From Hymenobacter busanensis (lineage in GTDB: Bacteria; Bacteroidota; Bacteroidia; Cytophagales; Hymenobacteraceae), in NCBI RefSeq assembly GCF_008727865.1, contig NZ_VTWU01000001.1, positions 1 through 64,000 on the forward strand: a stretch of 64,000 nt of DNA, read 5' to 3'. The notes below the pieces were generated by a model, which ran no database searches, was not told where the DNA came from, and saw only the letters and a program-made list of their open reading frames with translations. This document shows, in pieces, positions 16,392 through 25,163 of this stretch. Position 1 is the stretch's first letter. Each line of letters begins with the position of its first letter. The translations under genes were made by a program, and so were the position numbers.

Positions 16392-19300
16392 CTATTCCGT
16401 ACCAAAGCCGACGACCCGCAGCGTGCTGATGCCGCCGGCGCCGCGCCGCACGTGAATCTGGGTGCTCACGCGCTCCTTCAGGGCTTCCACGTGCGAGATG
16501 ATGCCAATCATTTTGCCGGAGCCCTGCAGCGTTTCCAGCGCCGACAGCGCCACGTCGAGCGTGTCGGGGTCGAGCGTGCCGAAGCCTTCGTCGATGAAAA
16601 GCGTGTCGATTTGGGTTTTGCGGCCCGCCAGCTCCGAAAGGCCCAGCGCCAGGGCCAGACTCACCAGAAAACTCTCGCCCCCCGACAGGGAATTCATCGA
16701 CCGCGACGCCCCGCCCTGGTATTCATCCACGATGAGCAAGTCGAGGTGCTCGTCGGGGTTGCGCAGGATGCGGTACCGGTCGTTGAGGCGCACGAGGTGA
16801 CGGTTGGCCAACTCCACCAGGCGGGCCAATGTGAGGCCTTGGGCAAACTCGCTGAACTTCTTGCCGTCGGCCGAGCCGATAAGCTCAGCCAGGCGGCGCC
16901 AGCGGCGGGCTTCCTGCTGCTGACGCTCCAAATCGAGGGCCAACTGGGCGTGGCGCTCCTGGCCGGCGCGGTGGTCGTGCAGGCGCTGCTGCCGCTGCCC
17001 CAGCTGCTGGTTGAGACGGGCCAAGTGCTCGTTGGCCATTGTCAGTTGCTCATTGACGACCTCTGCCGGCTCGGTGGTGAGGGCGCGGGCCTGCTCGGTT
17101 TGGTGCTGCTGGCTAAGCTCGGTGAGGGCGTGCTGGGCCGAGGCCACGGCGCGCTCGTGGGCCTGCAGCTGCTCGGCCAGGCGGTGCACTTCGTGGTCGG
17201 GCAGCAGGCGCGCGGCCAGGGCGGTGGCGTCGGCGGGGAGGCCGGCGGCTTGCAGGTCGGCTACCAGGGCGGCGTGGCTCAGGTCGCGCTGCTGCTGCTG
17301 GCGGGTGGCTTCTTCGGTTTTGGCTTGCAGCTGGGCGTCAAGCGTAGCCAGGGCGGCTTCCTGCTCGCACACGGCTTTATCCTGCTGCTCGTGCGCATCG
17401 GCGGCGCGGCGCGCGGCGGCGGCCAATTGCAGGCGGGCTTGGGCCACGTCGTCGCCGGCGAAAAATGCCTGCCGCTGCTGCCGCTGCTCGTCGATGGTCG
17501 CTTTGTGGTCAATCAGCCCTTGCCGGCGCTCCGACAGCCACTGCTGGCTTTCCGCACGCTTGGCTTCCAGGCCCTTTATGTGCGCCTCGGCGCCGCTGAG
17601 CTGCTTTTCGAGGTCGGCGCGGGCTTGCTTTTTCTGCTCGAACTCGGCCCCGAGGCGCTTGAGTTGCGCCACTAGCGCCGGGCCATTTTCGCCCGTGAAA
17701 GCGAGGCCAAACGAGCCAAGCACGCTGCTGATCATCTCGCGTACGAGCGGGGCGCGCTCCTGAGCATCCTTCAGCCGGGCTTGCAGCTCTGCCAGGTCAT
17801 GCGCAAGTGTTTGCTGCTGGGCGGCGGCTTGCTGGTGCTGGCTTTGGGCGCGGGTGAGCTGCACGTCCAACTCGTGGCGCTGCTGCTCCAGCTCGCGCAA
17901 GTGCTGGCCCACGGCGCGCACCAGCTTGGGCGCGGCTTCTTCGTCGGCTTCCGTTAGCAGCGGCAGCACCGGGTTCGTATCGGCGGCAGCGTGGCCGCCG
18001 GCGTGTTCGAGCAGGCCGGTGAGGCTTTGCAGGCGGTTGAGGCGGGCATCGAAGGCACGTACCTGCTGCGCCAGCGCTTCTTCGCGCTCCTGGTCGCGGC
18101 GCAGCGACTCGTGGCTGACGCCCAGCACGCCGGCCGCGTAGGGGTGCTCGGTGGCGCCGCACAGCGGGCAGGGCTGGCCGTCGGTGAGGTGCTGACGGGT
18201 CTCCTCGTGCGTGAGAATGAGTTGGTGGGCCTGCGTGAGGCGGCGCAAATCGTCCCAGCGCTGGGCTTCGGAGGCTTTGTCGCGCTGCAACACCGCTACG
18301 TGGTGCAGCAGGCGGCGCAGCCACTGGTCGCGCTCGGCGGCGGCGGCGGTGTGCTGTTGGCGCACGGTGGTCAGGCGCTGCTCGGTGGCTTCGGCTTCGG
18401 TTTGGCCGCGGCGGGCGGCGTCGCTCACCTGCGCCATGCGCTGCTTAAGGTCGGTTTCGGCCTTCAGCAGCTGGCCCAGCTCGCTTTGTACATGGTCCCA
18501 ATCCTGCAGGTGGCCAGCCAGGTGCGGCAGGGCGTCGGCCAGCTCGGTGAGGCGGCCGTGCTGCAGCAGCCACTCGGTCAGCTCTTCCAGCTGCTGCGCG
18601 GCAAGGCGCAACTGGCCAGCCGCCGTTTCCAGCTCGGCCTGGTGCTGCTTGTGCTGCGCGAGACGGGCGTCGTACTCGGTGCGTTCCTTGCGCAGCTGCT
18701 CTTCGGCCTGGCCAATGAGGGCGTCGCGCTTTTCGGCCTCGATGAGCCGGGGCTCCTGCTCCTGCTGGAGGCGCAGGGCCTCGTCGTGCTGCTTCTTGGC
18801 CTGGGTGCGGGCGCTGCGGCCGGTTTCCACGGCGGTGTGCAGGCCGGGGCGGCGCTGCTGCAGCTGCTCGGTTTCGTGGCGCAGGCTGCGCAGCTGCTCA
18901 TCGGTTTGCTGCACCAGAGCCCAGGGCGTGCGAAAGGGCAGGGCCTCGTGGTGGGCGCTCAAGCGCTGCCGCACCGGCGAGAGGGTTTCGGTGTGGGCCG
19001 TGAGGTGCGCCAGGGTGCTGACGGCGCGCTGCCGCCGCTGGCTCAGCTCGTCGAGCTGCCGCAGCCAGGTGTGGGCGTCGTGCAGGCGCTGGCGCTGGGC
19101 GCTGGCTTCGGCGGCTTGCTGGCCCAGGGCTTCGGCTTCGGCGGTGAGGGTGGTTACTTCCGCTTCCGAGAGCAGGGCCACGCCGGCCAGCCCGGCCCGC
19201 AAGGCCTCGGTTTTCTTGTCTTCCTCCTTGGCCTTTTCGAAGGCGAAGCGCGAAATATCGGAGTACTTGCGCGTGTCGGTAATCTTCTCCAGCAGCTGGG

Positions 19301-19811
19301 CCCGCTCGCCGGGGCTCGACTTCAGGAACTTGGTAAACTCGCCTTGGGCCAGCAGCACCGAACGCAGAAACTGGCGGTATTCGAGCCCGCTCAGCTCGGC
19401 CACCCGCGCCGGTACCTTCGATTTGTAGCCTTCGATGATGACGCCTTCGCCGCCGGCTTCCTGCAGCTCGCTCAAACTCATCGACGAATCCTGCAGCGCG
19501 CCCTCGGCCTTGCGGCGGGCGCGGTGCTGGCCCCAGCGCGAGCGGTACAGCTTGCCGTTGACGCCGAATTCCACCTCGGCCCAACTCTCGCCCGTGCCCT
19601 GGCTCATCACTTGGGCTACCTCGCCGTCGTGGCGCGGCACCTGGCCGTAGAGGGCGAGGGTGATGGCGTCGAGAATGGTGGTTTTGCCCGCGCCGGTGGG
19701 GCCGGTAATGGCAAACAGCCCCGCGTCGGAGAGCGGGGCGTTGCTGAAGTCAATCTCGTGCTGCCCGCGCAGCGAGTTGAGGTTGAAGAACCGGACGCGA
19801 AGAATTTTCAT
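16392..19811 (-). CDS. sbcC: Exonuclease SbcC, Rad50-like SMC ATPase subunit
   Basis: A 1139-residue ATPase that partners SbcD to cleave hairpins, palindromes and protein-blocked DNA ends. The N-terminal Walker A is GPTGAGKTTILDAI; long coiled coils flank the zinc-hook CPLC near residue 547; the C-terminal lobe has the ABC signature NSLSGGESFLVSLAL and Walker B DTLFIDEGFGTLD. Length is typical. It lies 57 bp downstream of sbcD, in the same operon. Confidence 0.96.
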   Translation of the reverse strand: MKILRVRFFNLNSLRGQHEIDFSNAPLSDAGLFAITGPTGAGKTTILDAITLALYGQVPRHDGEVAQVMSQGTGESWAEVEFGVNGKLYRSRWGQHRARRKAEGALQDSSMSLSELQEAGGEGVIIEGYKSKVPARVAELSGLEYRQFLRSVLLAQGEFTKFLKSSPGERAQLLEKITDTRKYSDISRFAFEKAKEEDKKTEALRAGLAGVALLSEAEVTTLTAEAEALGQQAAEASAQRQRLHDAHTWLRQLDELSQRRQRAVSTLAHLTAHTETLSPVRQRLSAHHEALPFRTPWALVQQTDEQLRSLRHETEQLQQRRPGLHTAVETGRSARTQAKKQHDEALRLQQEQEPRLIEAEKRDALIGQAEEQLRKERTEYDARLAQHKQHQAELETAAGQLRLAAQQLEELTEWLLQHGRLTELADALPHLAGHLQDWDHVQSELGQLLKAETDLKQRMAQVSDAARRGQTEAEATEQRLTTVRQQHTAAAAERDQWLRRLLHHVAVLQRDKASEAQRWDDLRRLTQAHQLILTHEETRQHLTDGQPCPLCGATEHPYAAGVLGVSHESLRRDQEREEALAQQVRAFDARLNRLQSLTGLLEHAGGHAAADTNPVLPLLTEADEEAAPKLVRAVGQHLRELEQQRHELDVQLTRAQSQHQQAAAQQQTLAHDLAELQARLKDAQERAPLVREMISSVLGSFGLAFTGENGPALVAQLKRLGAEFEQKKQARADLEKQLSGAEAHIKGLEAKRAESQQWLSERRQGLIDHKATIDEQRQQRQAFFAGDDVAQARLQLAAAARRAADAHEQQDKAVCEQEAALATLDAQLQAKTEEATRQQQQRDLSHAALVADLQAAGLPADATALAARLLPDHEVHRLAEQLQAHERAVASAQHALTELSQQHQTEQARALTTEPAEVVNEQLTMANEHLARLNQQLGQRQQRLHDHRAGQERHAQLALDLERQQQEARRWRRLAELIGSADGKKFSEFAQGLTLARLVELANRHLVRLNDRYRILRNPDEHLDLLIVDEYQGGASRSMNSLSGGESFLVSLALALGLSELAGRKTQIDTLFIDEGFGTLDPDTLDVALSALETLQGSGKMIGIISHVEALKERVSTQIHVRRGAGGISTLRVVGFGTE

Positions 19812-19868
19812 TAACGGAAATCGGCTGGGGCGGTGCTGTTAGCGGGAATACTTAAAGTTACGGCCGGG

Positions 19869-21095
19869 TTATTTCTGGTGCATCAACTCCGTTAGCTCGT
19901 CAAACGTGCGCAGCAGCTCGGGGCGGGCGTCTTCGGGCTCTACTTCGAGGCGGCGCTCAAACACTTCGCGCTCCGTGAAATCGTGCAGGCTGCGCGTGAG
20001 CGGCTCGGCTTCGTCGCCCAGCGGCCGCAGCGTAACGAGGCGGAAGTGCCGCCGCGAAAGAACTTCCAGCTGCTTGCGGTCCAACTGCTCGATGACTTTC
20101 AGCAACTGCTCGGCCACTTCCAGTTGCGAGAGTTCCGAGCGTACTTCCACGTCCACCCAGGCCGGCAGGGGCAGGCCCACGTTGTCGTAGGCCAGCAAAT
20201 CGGCCGATACTTCTTCCAACGAGCCGTGGAAACGGACCAGCCGCCGCGCCGTGGGCACTTCAATGGGCTCGATGGCCACGGCGCCGCCCTCGAAATCGAG
20301 CAGCAGCACCTGCTTGGTGTCCTGCACCTCCGAAAACGAAAGCGGGATGGGCGAGCCGCTGTAGCGGATATGCTCACGGCCGCCCACGCGCTGCGGGCGG
20401 TGCAGGTGGCCCAGCGCCACGTAGTCGAAGCAGGGCGGGAAGTGGTCGGCGGTGACCTGGCCGAGGTTGCCCACGTGAATCGTGCGCTCCGACTCGGAGG
20501 CGGTGCCGCCGGCGGCGTAGAGGTGGCCAGTGGCCAGCACGGGGCGGCCGGCGGCTTTGTGCTGCCACACCGGCTCGGCTTCGGCCACGCGGGCGTAGTG
20601 GTCGGCAATGCCCTGGCGGATGCGCTGCTCACGCTCCTCGGCCGTTTCGCCGGGCACCGAGAGGCGCACGTCCCGGTCGCGCAGGAAGGGCACGGCACAC
20701 ACCAGCAGGCCGGGCTGGCCGTGGGCATCGTCGAGCAGCAGAATCTGGTCTTCGAAGCATTCGGGCACGCAGCCCACCACGTGCACGCGCAAGTGGCGCA
20801 GCAGGCGGGCCGGGGCGTTGAGCGTGGCCGGCGAGTCGTGGTTGCCGCCCACGATGACCACGTCGCGGCACGCTGTCTGGCGCAGGCTCACCAGAAACGA
20901 GTAATACAGCTCCAGCGCGGTGCTGCTGGGCGAACCGGTGTCGAACACGTCGCCGGCCACCACCAGCACTTCCACCTGCCGCTCGCGCACGGTCGTCACC
21001 AGCCAGTCGAGGAACAGGCGGTGCTCGTCGGTGCGCTCGTGCCCGCTGATGAAGCGTTGGCCCAAGTGCCAGTCGGCGGTGTGCAGAACTCTCAT
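19869..21095 (-). CDS. sbcD: Exonuclease SbcD, Mre11-like nuclease subunit
   Basis: A 408-residue calcineurin-like phosphoesterase that forms the nuclease of the SbcCD complex. The metal-binding motifs are intact: LHTADWHLGQ (D8, H10), VVAGDVFDTG, GGNHDSPATL and YVALGHLHRPQ. The ATG at 21095 gives the family N-terminus MRVLHTADWHLG; the upstream frame is not coding. It is first in the sbcD-sbcC operon. Confidence 0.96.
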   Translation of the reverse strand: MRVLHTADWHLGQRFISGHERTDEHRLFLDWLVTTVRERQVEVLVVAGDVFDTGSPSSTALELYYSFLVSLRQTACRDVVIVGGNHDSPATLNAPARLLRHLRVHVVGCVPECFEDQILLLDDAHGQPGLLVCAVPFLRDRDVRLSVPGETAEEREQRIRQGIADHYARVAEAEPVWQHKAAGRPVLATGHLYAAGGTASESERTIHVGNLGQVTADHFPPCFDYVALGHLHRPQRVGGREHIRYSGSPIPLSFSEVQDTKQVLLLDFEGGAVAIEPIEVPTARRLVRFHGSLEEVSADLLAYDNVGLPLPAWVDVEVRSELSQLEVAEQLLKVIEQLDRKQLEVLSRRHFRLVTLRPLGDEAEPLTRSLHDFTEREVFERRLEVEPEDARPELLRTFDELTELMHQK

Positions 21096-21334
21096 GCGGT
21101 AGGGTAGTGGCAAAGCGAATCTCAAAATTAACGCTTGCCGCGTCGATTTTCTCCGCAAATTGGCGGCGAAAAGAAGTTACTTATGGTGGTAAATACAATT
21201 ACTAATCTACTTCGGTAAACCAAGTTACTTATTTCCGAGCCAGCCAATAGTCATGCAAAAGCATTCGGCCAGCTACAAAGCCGAAGAGAAAGGATTTGGC
21301 TGATAATCAGCAGCGCGGCGTGAGGTCCGGCGGG

Positions 21335-21880
21335 CTATTTCAGCGCGTTGAGCACGTTTTTCTTCCGAATGTCGATGGTGTCGGTGAAGTTGATGGGCTC
21401 GATTTCGGAATGAATGACCCAGGTAAACGGGCCTAGCTTCCGGCCGGAAACGCGGCTGCCCGCCCCTAAGCGTAGGGCCTTGTTGGCGTAGACATCGGTG
21501 ATGCACGGGCAGAAGTTAGTCAGCAAGCCGTTGTGCCGGCGGAACTCCTGCTCCCGAATTTGAAACGCAGTGGCAGTATCGGGAACTTCGAACACGGCAG
21601 TATAGCCCGATGGCTCATCGTGGTAGGTAGGGGTACTGTCTCCTTCGATATAACCCAGCGCAAACACCAGCTTATTGCCCGGCTTGATGGCGTAATTGTA
21701 GTAGGTGAAGATGAAAGCGCCGCTGCTGTCTTTGCGCGGAGTTAAGACAAGCTGCGCGTGCGGCTTGGCGACGGAGTAGAAATAGTCATGGTGGTTGCCA
21801 GGAATGGGCGGCTTGCTTTGGCAGGAGCAAGCCAGCCCCGCAAGCAGCGAAGGAAACACGGCGGCCGGAAATGGCTTCAT
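21335..21880 (-). CDS. Predicted lipoprotein of unknown function
   Basis: A 181-residue protein with a lipoprotein signal (LLAGLACSC near residues 14-22), so probably anchored to the inner or outer membrane. The mature part has AFIFTYYNYAIKPGNKLVFA and GSRVSGRKLGPFTWVIHS, mostly beta in character. The end of the protein (DTIDIRKKNVLNALK) is basic. I do not recognise the family. It stands alone, downstream of a terminator-bearing gap. Confidence 0.75.
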   Translation of the reverse strand: MKPFPAAVFPSLLAGLACSCQSKPPIPGNHHDYFYSVAKPHAQLVLTPRKDSSGAFIFTYYNYAIKPGNKLVFALGYIEGDSTPTYHDEPSGYTAVFEVPDTATAFQIREQEFRRHNGLLTNFCPCITDVYANKALRLGAGSRVSGRKLGPFTWVIHSEIEPINFTDTIDIRKKNVLNALK

Positions 21881-21900
21881 ATGCAAAACTCGCTATAAAA

Positions 21901-21942
21901 ACAGCGGGCCACCTGCTGCTTATCGAGCAAGTGGCCCGCTGT
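21901..21942 (-). terminator. Terminator of the MBL-rhodanese gene
   Basis: Twelve-base perfect arms ACAGCGGGCCAC (21901-21912) and complement (21931-21942), with a further TGCT/AGCA pairing inside. It lies 22 bp past the stop at 21964. Confidence 0.8.
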
Positions 21943-21963
21943 GAAACGAGCAGCAACTGGCGG

Positions 21964-23337
21964 CTAGTGTACCGCCTGCTTCTGAAACTCGGTAATGGCC
22001 TCGCCGAGGTCGTATACGGGCACACCGGGCAGGGCGGCTTGCAGAATGCTGCTGCCGGCCGCCGAGCGGTAGCCGCCGGCGCAGTGCACCAGCACGGGCT
22101 TGTCGGCGGGCACTTCGTGGGCCCGCTCACGCAGTTCGGGCAAGGGAATCAGCAGGGCGTTGTCGAACACGGGCTGCCGGGCCTCGGCGCGGTTGCGGAT
22201 GTCGACGATGGTGAATTGCTCGGGGTGCTGGCGCACTTGCTCCACGTCCACGGCGGGGCTGGTGGCGGGCAACTCGCTCGGGGTGAGCATGGCGCCCTGG
22301 ATGTTGGTTTCGTAACCGATTTTGGCGGCCTTGCGAATGACCGTGTCGAGGGCAATCTGCGAATCGGCCACGAGGTAGAAGGGCTCCTGCGGGCCTACCA
22401 CCGAGCCGAGCCAGGTTTCGAACTTGCCGCCGTCCATCAGGTTGATGGCGCCGGGCAAATGGCCTTGGCGGAACTGCGCGGCCGGCCGGGTGTCGATAAC
22501 GAGCGTGCCGGGCGCGGGCTCTACGCCCACCAAAAGGCGCGGCACAGCGCGGATGGAGTCTTCGAACGCCGGAGCACCTTGCTTGTTCAGCTGCACGTCG
22601 CGACCGAAGTACTTGGGCACGAAAGGCTGGTCTTCGAGCAGCACGCGCACGAACTCATCGCGGTCCATGGGCTGCAGGGCGTAGTTGGTTTTCAGTTCCT
22701 TGCCAATGGTGCTGTCAAGGTCGGTGGAGGTGGTTTTGCCGCACAACGAGCCGGGGCCGTGCGCCGGATACACCTTGGTATTGGGCGGCAGCGTCATGAG
22801 CCGGCTGCGGGTGCTGTCGTACATGAGGCCAGCCAGTTCCTCGCGTTTGTGGCCGCCCACAGCCTCTTCCTCGCGCAAATCGGGCCGGCCGACGTCGCCC
22901 ACAAACAGCGTGTCGCCGGTGAAAATGGCGCGGGTATTGGCAAACTCGTCGATGAGCAGGATGCAGATGGAGTCGGGCGAGTGGCCGGGCGTGTTGAGGG
23001 CGTGCAACTCGATGTTGCCGAGCACGATGCGGTTGCCGTCGTCGAAGGGCTGGTGCGGGTAAGCGGCGCGCACCAGTTTGCTCACGTAGATGGTGGCCCC
23101 GGTTTCCTGCGCAATTTCCAGGTGCGACGACACGAAATCGGCGTGCGGGTGCGTCTCGATGACGGCCACGATGCGCACCTCGTTTTCGTCAGCAAAGTCG
23201 TAGTACGGCTGCGGGTCGCGGGCCGGGTCGATGATGGCCATTTGCCGGTCGCTGAGCACGGCGTAGCTGGCATGGGCCAAGCCTTTGTCGTAGAACTGGT
23301 GTATTCGATAGGGTTGTGAAGAGGGCAGAGGACTCAT
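21964..23337 (-). CDS. Persulfide dioxygenase-like MBL protein with two rhodanese domains
   Basis: A 457-residue protein of the ETHE1-like metallo-beta-lactamase plus rhodanese type, implicated in oxidation of glutathione persulfide or sulfane sulfur. The MBL domain (about 1-230) has ETHPHADFVSSH, TPGHSPDSI and FTGDTLFVGDVGRPD. The first rhodanese domain (about 265-355) lacks the active-site Cys: that loop reads LVADSQIALDT. The second (about 370-457) keeps it in LVHCAGGYRSAAG. The start at 23337 gives MSPLPSSQPYRIHQFYDKGL, the usual N-terminus. It acts in the cytoplasm. Confidence 0.92.
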   Translation of the reverse strand: MSPLPSSQPYRIHQFYDKGLAHASYAVLSDRQMAIIDPARDPQPYYDFADENEVRIVAVIETHPHADFVSSHLEIAQETGATIYVSKLVRAAYPHQPFDDGNRIVLGNIELHALNTPGHSPDSICILLIDEFANTRAIFTGDTLFVGDVGRPDLREEEAVGGHKREELAGLMYDSTRSRLMTLPPNTKVYPAHGPGSLCGKTTSTDLDSTIGKELKTNYALQPMDRDEFVRVLLEDQPFVPKYFGRDVQLNKQGAPAFEDSIRAVPRLLVGVEPAPGTLVIDTRPAAQFRQGHLPGAINLMDGGKFETWLGSVVGPQEPFYLVADSQIALDTVIRKAAKIGYETNIQGAMLTPSELPATSPAVDVEQVRQHPEQFTIVDIRNRAEARQPVFDNALLIPLPELRERAHEVPADKPVLVHCAGGYRSAAGSSILQAALPGVPVYDLGEAITEFQKQAVH

Positions 23338-23740
23338 GAGAGTACGATAAGGTGACAAATGCCGGCGCGGTACAATGCGCCGGGGTGGCCAGCGCGGCGG
23401 GCCCGTTGCAAGCACCGCGCCGGTTGGGCCGGGGCTGACAGCATGGCTGCCTGGCCGCTCAGGGCGCTGACAATTTCAAATATAGCAATCCGGTCAGGCT
23501 ACGGTTCGGCGGCGACATTAATTTATGGTCCTGGAGCGGGCCGCCGAGGCCATTCGGCGGAGCACCAAACAGGCGTTTGCCTTGCCGTGTACAATGCCTC
23601 GCAAATTCGATTAAGCATGGTGGGGCAGTGAAGACGGGGCCGAAACAGATGGCGCGGCACCCGTGGAGAACAGCAGCCAATTGCATGTTCCGCCAAAATA
23701 TCTTAACTCATCAATATTCTAACTTTGACCCCAATCAACC
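23338..23740. other. Intergenic region without a supported gene
   Basis: About 400 bp between divergent genes. Short open frames on both strands (at most 90 codons) have no plausible start context or protein-like composition. The only element I can point to is a -7 promoter motif at its right end. Confidence 0.6.
23720..23727 (+). promoter_or_regulatory. Bacteroidota -7 promoter element
   Basis: TAACTTTG matches the TAnnTTTG consensus of the primary sigma factor of this phylum, 13 bp before the start codon at 23741. No clear -33 TTTG is present at the usual distance, so the assignment is tentative. Confidence 0.4.
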
Positions 23741-24400
23741 ATGAAGATCGGAATTTTAGGCACCGGCACTGTCGGGCAGACACTGGGTGCCAAATTGCTG
23801 GAACTGGGCCACGGCGTGCTGCTGGGCGGGCGGTCGGCCACCAACGAAAAAGCCCAGGCATGGGCCGCGCAGCAGGGCGGCCTAGCGCGGGCCGGTTCGT
23901 TTGAAGACGCCGCCGTATTCGGCGAACTGGTCATTGTGGCCACGCTCGGTAGCGGCACCATCGACGCCGTGCAGCAAGCCGGCCCCGAACGTCTGGCCGG
24001 TAAAACCGTCATTGACCTGACCAACCCGTTGGACTTTTCGCGGGGCATGCCGCCCACCCTCTTCGTCGGCCACACCGATTCCCTCGGTGAGCAAATACAG
24101 CGGGCTTTGCCAGCGGCGCACGTAGTCAAAACGCTCAACATCGTTAGCGTCAACCAGATGATAAACCCGGCCTCGACGGGCGGCGAGCCGGACATGCTGC
24201 TGGCAGGCAACGACGCCGGCGCCAAGCAGCGCGTGACGGAGCTGCTGCAGCAACTGGGCTGGAAGCGCATCACCGATTTGGGCGGCATTGAAGAAGCGCG
24301 GGTGCTGGAGCCGCTGGTGCTGCTGTGGGTGCGTTACGGCCTCAAGCACAACACCTGGGGCCACGCGCTGCAGTACATGTATAGCCCGGCCGGCGCTTAA
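23741..24400 (+). CDS. NADPH-dependent F420 reductase-like oxidoreductase
   Basis: A 219-residue Rossmann-fold protein of the NADP oxidoreductase, coenzyme F420-dependent-like family. It has the nucleotide motif GILGTGTVGQTLGAKL, an arginine-serine pair after strand 2 (LGGRSATNEKA) that fits NADPH, and KTVIDLTNPLDFSRG. Bacteroidota do not usually make F420, so the electron partner is probably another substrate; this is an inference. The gene is monocistronic with a strong terminator. Confidence 0.85.
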   Translation: MKIGILGTGTVGQTLGAKLLELGHGVLLGGRSATNEKAQAWAAQQGGLARAGSFEDAAVFGELVIVATLGSGTIDAVQQAGPERLAGKTVIDLTNPLDFSRGMPPTLFVGHTDSLGEQIQRALPAAHVVKTLNIVSVNQMINPASTGGEPDMLLAGNDAGAKQRVTELLQQLGWKRITDLGGIEEARVLEPLVLLWVRYGLKHNTWGHALQYMYSPAGA

Positions 24401-24410
24401 ACAACTGGAT

Positions 24411-24460
24411 GAAAAACGAAAAAGCCGCTTCCCAGACAGGAAGCGGCTTTTTCGTTTTTC
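24411..24460. terminator. Bidirectional terminator, 22-bp perfect stem
   Basis: Arms at 24411-24432 and 24439-24460 with a CAGACA loop, flanked by A and T runs, between convergent genes ending at 24400 and 24472. Confidence 0.9.
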
Positions 24461-24471
24461 AAGCCGGCCGA

Positions 24472-24957
24472 TTAGCTGGCTTTTACTTTGGTCTTGCTCT
24501 TGGTGGCCTTCGGTTTCTGCTTTTCCGATTTGATATCGGCCTTTTTCTCTTCGCGGTGCTCCATGCGGTCTTCGCGCAACTGGGCATACTTGGTGTATTG
24601 CTCGGCGGTGAAAACGGCTTTCAACTGCTCGTCGTAGCGGGCTTGGGCTTCGCGCATTTTCTGGCCCATGGCCTGACGACCGGCATCATCGGTGGGGCGC
24701 TGCCCGCGCATGGCTTCCATTTCGTTGGCCTGAGCCAGGGCAATGGTGCGCACTTGGTTTTGCTGTTCGGCCGAGAGGGCCAGCTGTTTGGTCAGGCGCT
24801 GGGTTTGCATGTCGGCGCGTTGCTCGGGGGTGCGGTCCATGTGGCCCATCTGGCCGTGGCCGCCGCGGCGGTTCATGGCATTGGCGTTTTGGTCCTGGGC
24901 GTGGGCGGCGGTGAGGCTGAGGGTAGCTACCGTCAGCAGCAAAAGCATCTTTTTCAT
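24472..24957 (-). CDS. Periplasmic Spy/CpxP-like (LTxxQ) protein
   Basis: A 161-residue exported protein with a clear signal peptide (MKKMLLLLTVATLSLTAAHA). The mature part is a helical, Met/Gln/Arg-rich domain with LTKQLALSAEQQNQVRTIA and AVFTAEQYTKYAQL, the LTxxQ pattern seen in Spy/CpxP periplasmic chaperone-like proteins. The last 30 residues are very Lys-rich. The His/Met-rich stretch (RRGGHGQMGHMDR) might bind metal. Role by analogy: periplasmic stress or metal response. Confidence 0.8.
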   Translation of the reverse strand: MKKMLLLLTVATLSLTAAHAQDQNANAMNRRGGHGQMGHMDRTPEQRADMQTQRLTKQLALSAEQQNQVRTIALAQANEMEAMRGQRPTDDAGRQAMGQKMREAQARYDEQLKAVFTAEQYTKYAQLREDRMEHREEKKADIKSEKQKPKATKSKTKVKAS

Positions 24958-25163
24958 GATAGGGGAGTCTGTGGAATGATTTGCTGGCTTGGATGGCCGG
25001 CTGTCAGCAAAGTTTAATGGCCGATGCGTGGCCGGGAGGCAAACAGCGGGCCAAACCGTCGGAAATGCCCTCCTGCCGGATTCTGCCTATATTCGGCCCC
25101 GGCGTACTGCGTCATCCAACCAACGGCACCTTTTCCGGCTTACTTCTCTCCCTTTATTCCCCT

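Noticed and set aside
17991-19814. Long open frames opposite sbcC
   Set aside because: Leu/Ala/Gly-rich shadow frames; sbcC motifs are intact on the minus strand.
21174-21232. Direct repeat AAGTTACTTAT, two copies 48 bp apart upstream of sbcD
   Set aside because: Only 11 bp in A/T-rich DNA, no phase or partner; could be chance.
23359-23686. Short ORFs of 75 and 90 codons in the 23.4-23.7 kb gap
   Set aside because: They overlap on opposite strands, have no start context and look like random translation.
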